This document shows positions 8,014 through 14,500 of a stretch of DNA of 25,794 nucleotides, one piece after another. The notes under the pieces are model-generated. The model made no database searches. It saw nothing but the letters and a program-made list of their open reading frames with translations, and was not told where the DNA came from. Within the stretch, counting starts at the first letter, position 1. Each line of letters begins with the position of its first letter. Both the position numbers and the translations under genes were made by a program. Source of the DNA: a virus; the IMG/VR virus record IMGVR_UViG_3300008218_000044, positions 1 to 25,794 of that record; one strand, given 5' to 3'.

Positions 8014-8204
8014 AACGACACCTTCTCTATCTGTCGCTCAATAAACGCATCAAGTTCCTCTCGCAGGAAGTATCGCCTGCTTCCTATGCGGTACGATCTG
8101 AGAACTTTGTCTTTTATCAATTGCTGCAACCCATTCCGCGAGATGCCGCCCAAGTACTCCATAGCATCTTGTGTATTAAAACCACGCTTTTCTTGCTGTG
8201 TCAT
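8010..8204 (-). CDS. Excisionase-type helix-turn-helix DNA-binding protein
   Basis: A 64-residue protein that matches the small winged helix-turn-helix of the excisionase/MerR-like (HTH_17) type: NTQDAMEYLGGISRNGLQQLI (about residues 10-30) gives the helix-turn-helix, RSYRIGSRRYFLREELDAFI (about 37-56) the wing and final helix. Such proteins bind DNA as excision factors or transcription regulators. Its place inside the late structural operon, between a capsid-side gene and a coiled-coil gene, is unusual; there is no integrase in view. An autoregulatory role, for instance at the repeat-flanked promoter near 24957, is possible but unproven. Translation of the next gene overlaps its stop. Confidence 0.8.
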   Translation of the reverse strand: MTQQEKRGFNTQDAMEYLGGISRNGLQQLIKDKVLRSYRIGSRRYFLREELDAFIERQIEKVSL

Positions 8205-8215
8205 ATTCCTATTCC

Positions 8216-8572
8216 TTAAAAGTATATTTTTCCTGTTGTACTATCCCTGCGCCGGGTGCGGTACTTCAGAAAGTCATCGAGGGCTTTGCCTGCGTGTTTG
8301 CGCTCCTCGGCTGTCGCAGGGCGCTTGTCATACTTCTCCCTGACTTCCTGGAGAAACTTCTCGGCTGCATTAGCCATCATATCTTCGATGTGCGCCTGAC
8401 TCGTATCCGGGTCAGCCAGTACCTGCACACGCATCTTATGCTCCTTGCCAAACTTATCCTTGGCCTTGAGCATAATCGTATGCGCTACAATCGCATCACC
8501 TGTTTCTGCATTGTAGCCCACGGGGGCTGCCCCTTTATAGGCAGTCCCCGCAGGTGTCCACAAATCGTACAT
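8216..8572 (-). CDS. Hypothetical protein between decoration-like and HTH genes
   Basis: A 118-residue protein with no recognised family. The N-terminal half (about 1-55) looks beta-rich (a VGYNAETGDAIVAHTI strand pair). The C-terminal half is helical and charged (EKFLQEVREKYDKRP, then basic KYRTRRR). It has no Cys and no membrane segment. It lies in the run of small genes following the capsid genes and is probably a virion or morphogenesis accessory, judged by position alone. Confidence 0.6.
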   Translation of the reverse strand: MYDLWTPAGTAYKGAAPVGYNAETGDAIVAHTIMLKAKDKFGKEHKMRVQVLADPDTSQAHIEDMMANAAEKFLQEVREKYDKRPATAEERKHAGKALDDFLKYRTRRRDSTTGKIYF

Positions 8573-8585
8573 CTATATCCTGTTC

Positions 8586-9353
8586 CTAGTTTCTAATAGC
8601 TAACATCACGATCTGGTTGTCAGTGTCAACGGACGGGATGTTCATTGCATGACCGATAGGTCGTGTGTCCTCTTCAGAAGAAGCGTCCCACAAGTCAAAT
8701 GCACCTGACTCACCTGATGCTTGGCTTACACCGATAGCATCACCGACAACAGCAACCGCTGCCCCTGACAAGACAGAAGCAATACCTGCTGTCTGTAGCC
8801 AGAAGTAGTACGAAGCCGTGACAGGGATTGGGTTCACACCCAATGGCCCAGTAGTCATGGTTCCGTCACCGTCAATGATCTTGACATCCTTGTATGGGTT
8901 GTAAGAAATCCCAAACAGGGACGAAGTGGTTAAGGCTGTCCGTATGCCATCTGGCTCATCAATCGTGAAGATTACCGTGTTGTCAGCAGACGCATCATGC
9001 AAAGGGTGAGACTTGATCCTGTAGACCTCGCCCTGACCGGGGCCATCATTGATGAGAAGATACCCATCTGCATACTGGTCTTTTGTCAGGTCAGTAGTAG
9101 GAACTTCAAGACTGATTGTCGTGTCGCCTACTGAATGTGCTTCCGTGGCTGCAACGTCCATGTCATGAGCAGCTACGGCTGCAATACCATCCACGATCTT
9201 CCCGCCGGGAGTAATTGCCGCAGAACTGTTCTTGGCATAGTAGTATACCCTGCCGTCAGGAAGCACAGCCCTTGTGCCAAGCTTTTGCTTCTGCTCCGAA
9301 GTCTCAACTTTCTCTTGTCCATAACTCAAATAAACCGTCGTTGGAAACGCCAT
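8586..9353 (-). CDS. Capsid decoration-like structural protein
   Basis: A 255-residue protein, beta-rich and without enzyme motifs. It starts with a short strand and continues into LGTRAVLPDGRVYYYAK (residues 25-41). A central VGDTTISLEV-type strand pair follows, then DGYLLINDGPGQGEVYRI near 96-113 and ASYYFWLQTAG near 179-189. This order of motifs is familiar from proteins encoded next to the major capsid gene in many environmental phages, where they are usually read as head decoration or other virion proteins. AAAAAGGAG precedes the start. The likeness is recalled, not searched. It lies two genes after the capsid protein, which supports an outer capsid role. Confidence 0.65.
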   Translation of the reverse strand: MAFPTTVYLSYGQEKVETSEQKQKLGTRAVLPDGRVYYYAKNSSAAITPGGKIVDGIAAVAAHDMDVAATEAHSVGDTTISLEVPTTDLTKDQYADGYLLINDGPGQGEVYRIKSHPLHDASADNTVIFTIDEPDGIRTALTTSSLFGISYNPYKDVKIIDGDGTMTTGPLGVNPIPVTASYYFWLQTAGIASVLSGAAVAVVGDAIGVSQASGESGAFDLWDASSEEDTRPIGHAMNIPSVDTDNQIVMLAIRN

Positions 9354-9430
9354 CTCAAACTCCTTTTTACAGGCTCAAAGTCCTGCGAATGCCGTTAGTA
9401 TTTTATCGCTAGGCACGGCAATCGTTACAC

Positions 9431-9814
9431 CTAGCTTTCTACCCTGAAATGAGGCCCCATTCGCCTCGTTCCTCTTCCTTGTGCTGTTGCTACTGGCTGA
9501 GTCGCGGCCTCATCGCTGATCGAATCAGCCACGGCATCAACCTGGTTGCTCTCGGAACACCACCGACAGGTACAGGTATCACTTGGAGGCCAGGGGAATA
9601 ACCCTATCTTGGCCTTGCGTAGCACATAATCCGGGCTTCCCGGCACTCCACGCACTGTCGTACCCACATCTTCCGTGATCTCTCCCTCGATATTATAGCT
9701 CGGCTTGTGACGATACAAGGTCGTCTTAGGCTGCCACTCATCAATGTAACGGAGAGTGAACCCTGCATTTGCCAGTTCGTTCTTTTGCTGGTTACGTTCT
9801 GTTATCCCTGCCAT
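9431..9814 (-). CDS. Hypothetical protein with CxCxxC motif, next to capsid gene
   Basis: A 127-residue protein directly downstream of the major capsid gene. I do not recognise it. It contains a single cluster of cysteines, TCTCRWC (Cys81, Cys83, Cys86), after a hydrophobic IGLFPWPP stretch; His34 and other residues could complete a metal site, or it could form intermolecular contacts. The N-terminal half contains YRHKPSY and a Gly/Pro turn region. The C-terminal 40 residues look disordered and end in a basic segment. A capsid-associated role is suggested only by its place between two virion genes. Confidence 0.6.
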   Translation of the reverse strand: MAGITERNQQKNELANAGFTLRYIDEWQPKTTLYRHKPSYNIEGEITEDVGTTVRGVPGSPDYVLRKAKIGLFPWPPSDTCTCRWCSESNQVDAVADSISDEAATQPVATAQGRGTRRMGPHFRVES

Positions 9815-9836
9815 TAATTACCTCTTCCTATTCCTG

Positions 9837-10715
9837 TTAGCTGAAGGACAGATCACCAATCTCAGCGATGAAGGACGCACCACGGCTATCATCAAGTTCA
9901 AACACGCCATAGTCTGCTGTCATCACAACCTCGGTAGCCCTGAGAGAAGCATCTCTCTGTCGCTCTGTCCGTGTGTCTACGCTTGTCAGGGCTGCCATAG
10001 CAGTCTTGTCAGCGATGACACCATACCCGGAGTCCTGTCCACTTATCTTATCTATGTTTCCGTCTTCAAATATGCTTACGCCATTGATTGGGCGTAGGCC
10101 ACTGTAGAAGTTCGCCAACAGATCCACGCTCCACCCGCTGGTTAGTCCTGCGGCTGCGGCTGTGTCAGCAGTAGTTGCAGATGCCTTAGAAAGTTCAGCA
10201 ACCGCATTCGGATGATGAATAATATAAAGCTGATTGCCAAATTTGTTTGCCTTAGCCCTGGAAATAGCAGCATGGACATTCGCTGTAGAGAATGTCTGGT
10301 TATCTGCACTAAGAGCAGTACCACCATTGAGGTTAGGCCACAAGGCTATAACATCCGTGTCCTTCTTCCTGGCCATACCGTCACCAAGCTGCCTGCCAAT
10401 CATGCTGAACACGTTGTCTGCACTCTGGCGTACCAGCTTATCCGTGAGAACAACCTTGGCTCCGACCTCTGAAGCGGTGAGGTCTACCGTGGTCATCCCT
10501 ATGTCTTCCTCGTCTATGATATCCTGACCGTCAACAAGGTCGCTCATAGACATCTGTCCTACCTTGGGGACAGTAACCTGCTTGGAACCCTTGGGCAGAC
10601 TGAACTGCTCAATGAGCGCAAGCGCTGGAGCGTTATGCTCCTCTGTGTACCTAGCCGAAGCTATGATAATCCTCTGGGCATTCTCTAAATTACCCGTTGT
10701 TGCTGTCTGTGCCAT
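9837..10715 (-). CDS. Major capsid protein, HK97-fold-like
   Basis: A 292-residue protein in the typical size range of HK97-type capsid proteins. An N-terminal helical arm (about 1-30) is followed by PALALIEQFSLPKGSKQVTVPKVG (the E-loop-like entry), and GAKVVLTDKLVRQS (about 85-98) and the MIGRQLGDGMARKKDTDVIALW helix (about 105-126) match the spine helix of capsid proteins in this class. The C-terminal half is the beta-rich P/A-domain core, including GVIADKTAMAAL and a closing YGVFELDDS. It has the strongest ribosome site of the window (AAAGGAGGT, overlapping the stop of the upstream gene), as expected for the most abundant protein. It follows a scaffold-like gene. Absence of a protease gene suggests scaffold-based, not protease-based, maturation. 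Confidence 0.85.
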   Translation of the reverse strand: MAQTATTGNLENAQRIIIASARYTEEHNAPALALIEQFSLPKGSKQVTVPKVGQMSMSDLVDGQDIIDEEDIGMTTVDLTASEVGAKVVLTDKLVRQSADNVFSMIGRQLGDGMARKKDTDVIALWPNLNGGTALSADNQTFSTANVHAAISRAKANKFGNQLYIIHHPNAVAELSKASATTADTAAAAGLTSGWSVDLLANFYSGLRPINGVSIFEDGNIDKISGQDSGYGVIADKTAMAALTSVDTRTERQRDASLRATEVVMTADYGVFELDDSRGASFIAEIGDLSFS

Positions 10716-10727
10716 AAGACACCTCCT

Positions 10728-11501
10728 TTATGAACCAAACGCTAATCGTCTCGCAGCCCGCACCGCTGCATCCGACCTATCCCCATTATTGTACGCATCC
10801 AGGAGCCTCTGGTCATTGGATGTCGCTTCCGCTGCGCCCTGACTATTGTCGAAAGTCTGCGGTGCAACCCGACCCTGCTTGAGCTGTGCGATCTCAGCAG
10901 CCTGTGAGCGGAGCTGGGACATACGCCTAGCTTCCAGCTCCATCTCCTGTGGAGTTCTGAACTTGAGTAATGTCTGTATATCCTCAAGTGCCTGTTTGTT
11001 CACCAGTTTATGCTTCTGGGCAAAGTGCATGGCGGCATTGGACCGCCCTTCCACAAAGCCCACGAGATCCATCGCCTTTGACTCCTGGTCCCTAAGCTCT
11101 TTCTGGTGTGTCACATACTGACGTGCAACCTGCCTTGCGGACTGCGGGTCTGTCCCCTGCTCCTGCGCCCTCTGCTCAAGTTGCCTTGCCCTCTGCAAAA
11201 CCTGCTGTTCCCATTGCCTCTGTGAATCAGCCTGTCTTCTTTTCATAAGTTCATCCACAGCCTCTGGTCCAACCTGTGGCTGCGGCGTAGGAACCACCAT
11301 AGGCTCCTCGACAGGAGGAGCGGTCGCCACGGGGGCTGTAGCAATAGGAGCCTCTGGCTGTACGTCTACAGAAGCATCGTTGATATTATCAACGGGCGCA
11401 TCCTGCTCAACGCCAGAGACATCTACCTCCCCCACGTCTTCTATTTCTACCGCCTGTTGCGGTAGTTGCTGTTGTTCTACCCCATCTAGTGGTGTAACCA
11501 T
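10728..11501 (-). CDS. Scaffold-like protein upstream of the capsid gene
   Basis: A 257-residue protein, mostly disordered acidic/Gln-rich sequence up to about residue 95, then a long charged coiled coil (about 95-145, rich in Arg, Gln and Glu) and more helices, ending in a basic segment (AVRAARRLAFGS) typical of scaffold C-termini that bind capsid protein. This layout and the position immediately before the capsid gene fit a scaffolding protein. A longer frame opens with TTG at 11546, but ATG 11501 is preceded by AAGGAG at seven bases, so I use it; the extra 15 residues have no support. No protease motif (such as a Ser-His pair) is seen, so a fused maturation protease is unlikely. Confidence 0.75.
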   Translation of the reverse strand: MVTPLDGVEQQQLPQQAVEIEDVGEVDVSGVEQDAPVDNINDASVDVQPEAPIATAPVATAPPVEEPMVVPTPQPQVGPEAVDELMKRRQADSQRQWEQQVLQRARQLEQRAQEQGTDPQSARQVARQYVTHQKELRDQESKAMDLVGFVEGRSNAAMHFAQKHKLVNKQALEDIQTLLKFRTPQEMELEARRMSQLRSQAAEIAQLKQGRVAPQTFDNSQGAAEATSNDQRLLDAYNNGDRSDAAVRAARRLAFGS

Positions 11502-11549
11502 TTCCTTACTCCTTATGTAGTTTCTTCTATTTTCCCGAAATGTCAAGAG

Positions 11550-14500
11550 TTACTGGTAACGCTTGATCGCTTCAGGATCGACCTCTATGTTACGCACGGC
11601 AGACAGGAAGCCCGTCCAGTCCTTGATAGGCTTCACGTTGCGACGGTTCCGCTCCATGATATACCACACTGTTTGCCCGGCAGGGGTTTTGGGCTGAGTA
11701 TTCCGTGTAGACAGCACCATCAGCATGGCATCAATATGTGGTTGCTTCCTGAAGAATGGCCCTCTCCACACATCCATTGCACTACGCAAATTACCCAGCC
11801 ACCTATGCTTGTTCTCCAGGGTAGCCCTCATGGTTGCATCTGAAGCATCCCATTCTTTGTATATCTCCATGCCCTGTGCCGTTGTACCGGGCGCATACCG
11901 GGACAGCCATGACTCTACCCCTTTCTTACGCACATCGTAGTACCCTGACTCAGCGATGGCATCCTGTAAGTCCAGGATCATGCCTGTGATTGGCGGAGAC
12001 TCACGCTTCTGGTGTTCTTCCAGCCTTCTCCGGTAACTCTTTATCTTGGTATCGGACAGGGCAGGGAATTGCTTTTTCATCACATCTTCCCACATCTCGA
12101 GGCGTTGCTCGCGCAGATCCCAGTCCACCGAACCACCGTCTGTAACAATTGTAGTAAGAGGCTTGTTGTCAGGCCCCCGAAGAAGTTTGCCGTCCGGCCC
12201 CTTTTCATCCTTACCGGGGTATAGCAGGGTGTAATACCATGACTGTGCGCTGTCAAAGACATCCCTGTCAAAGGTAGACAGGTTGCCCAGTGCTGTGTCA
12301 CGGCTGAACTTGAATAGTTCTTCCCCTATGTCCTCAAAGGTACCATGAGGACCCGTTAAGGCTCGCAGGGTTGACGCTGTCGCCTTGCGGATGTCTGACA
12401 TACCTTTCATAAACTTCCCAAGGTCTTTAGCTCCACTCTCCAGAAAGTCCGCTTCTGCCTTTTGCAGCTTTGTAAACCCATCGGCTATGATCTCATCCCG
12501 CTCCACAGCGTACCGAGAATATTCCGTGGCACTCTGCTCCATTCGTTCCTTCACGCGGTTCTCAAGTGTGATCAGTTCCTCTGCTGTCATAATCTCCGTG
12601 AATTTACCTTCACGCACTGACCGCTGTATGTTCTTGCGTATATCACTGGCTACCTGGTCCCACGTCGGTGTCTTCTCGGAACCAATAGCCGCAAACGACA
12701 GGCTTATATCAAAGCCGTCATCCACGTTGACGATTTTGTGCCACCAGTCCTTGCCCATACTCGCCCATATCTCGTTCAGTTCGCCCTGCGTCATCCTGGC
12801 ATCGCTCTTGCCTGTTACCCCAAAGGCTTCTTGTAGCCTCGGGTCATCGGGGCCAAGTTCCAGTATGTCCGCATACGCCTTGTTTAGTGTTTCACTAACA
12901 CTCTCGTATGCACTCTTAGTACCCAGTATGCCGAAACCAAACTGTGCTGCGGCAGTGACTGTTTCCGTGACACCTTCCTTGATATCCCCCTCGCCAATCT
13001 CTCGGAAGCCCTCGCTGAACCGACCACCTAGGGTTTGCTTACCGGGATCGGCCAAGAAGACATCGTTCCATGAAAACGGCAGTGCGTGTTCCAACAACGT
13101 ATTCATCATCTCCGGGCTAAACACACCTTCAATAAACCCCTCGTCCTGCGGCCTTGTGCGCTCGCCTATGGAATTGTAGCCAGTAATAATATCGAGGCCA
13201 AGGCTGCTTACCGGGGCGCTAACATTACTCCGCAAGTCCCGCAATATCTCACCGCCGTGTTTGCGATTGAGTGCCATCAGCGGCAATGAACTAAAAATTC
13301 TCAGCAAGGAATCAAAGGGACCAAACAGGCTGACATCCAACGAACCTGCGTGTATACGCATGAAGTTCGGGTTAAAGTGCCATTTACCTGTTGAGGGATT
13401 TTGTATCAACGGATTGATATCCGTCTCTTCACCGTTGAGTTCATTAATGCCGAAGGTAAGAAACGAGGCAAAGCCCATATAGCGAGTCATGTGCTTGGCT
13501 GCGATGCGACGCTCCAGCGTCTTGTTCGTTCCCGGCAGTACCCCCTTCAGTGCATCCGAAGCCACCTTCATCCTTGCGTGGAAAAACCGCGGGGCAAAGA
13601 GCAGGAACTGTGCGGAATTGCCACCCCACCTGCGCTGCCCCACTCCTGTAAATACGTTGGTAAACCCTGCTATCCTGGCAGCATCTCCGCTGTCCAGAAG
13701 TTGTCGTGCCGTCTTGCCTGTCTGAGCCATCAAAAGTTGTAACTCTGCATCTGCCAGACCGTGCCTGAGTACGTTGCCGTACTGTGTAAACATACGGTCA
13801 AACTTAGTCAATATATGTCTGTTGCGACTAACATAAAAGTCCGGTGCGTTGGCAAGGATACCCAGACCCGCACTTGCCCATTCGTCCGGGGTGAGTGTCC
13901 CGTTATTAATAGCTGTGCGACGGGCAATGTAAAAGTACTCACCAACGATATCCGGGCCTTTGTCCGTCCACGCCTGTAGGCTTGACTTAAAGGCCTTCCA
14001 TGAATCCCCTTGACGGTTAATCTTCAGCTCCTGTGTTCCTCGGACATCTTTGCCCAACTGACCAATCCCCGGAACCAGCCTCGTCGCTCTTGTTCCCATC
14101 GCTGCTTCGTTGATAAGCGCAGCGCTGCCCTGTATGCCGATGGCGCTCATGTCTCCCGTTGCACCGTACATACGCAGAAGCGAGTTAATCGCAACGAGAC
14201 CCCCTCCGGGTAGTTGTCGGCGTTTCTCTGCTGCCGCGGACGCATTCAGGATAGCGTCCCTGAAGGCATGGGGGAAATATACTCCCTCCAACCCTAACCC
14301 CATACCGGACATTGTTGCCTTACCGCGCAACAGATCCTTCTTCGCAATATCATAATTGGCCTTTGCCTTGTCCAGTAATTTTAAGACCTGCTCCATCTCT
14401 TCTTTGTTCTTGCTCTGACGGCCCCCTAAACTCTTGACCTTTTTGTGCCATTCCGCGAACTTCTTATCCATGTACTGGAAGTATTCTTCAACACCCTCTG

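Noticed and set aside
8010-8204. Interpretation as a prophage excisionase
   Set aside because: Fold likeness alone does not show excision; no integrase or attachment pair is visible and the gene lies inside the late operon, so I call it only a DNA-binding protein.
9354-9430. Possible terminator with GCCGT/ACGGC arms between the 127- and 255-residue protein genes
   Set aside because: Stem of six bases with a loop near 20 and no T-run on the exit side; the next gene has its own ribosome site and belongs to the same operon.
11502-11549. TTGACA on the minus strand between the giant protein and scaffold genes
   Set aside because: No acceptable -10 lies at 16-18 bases (the sequence there is AAACTA); the nearest likeness, TACATA, is 21 bases away.
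12385-13179. 264-codon plus-strand frame antisense to the giant protein
   Set aside because: It is Ser/Pro/Leu-rich as expected of the reverse strand of a coding gene, has no ribosome site and no neighbours on that strand.
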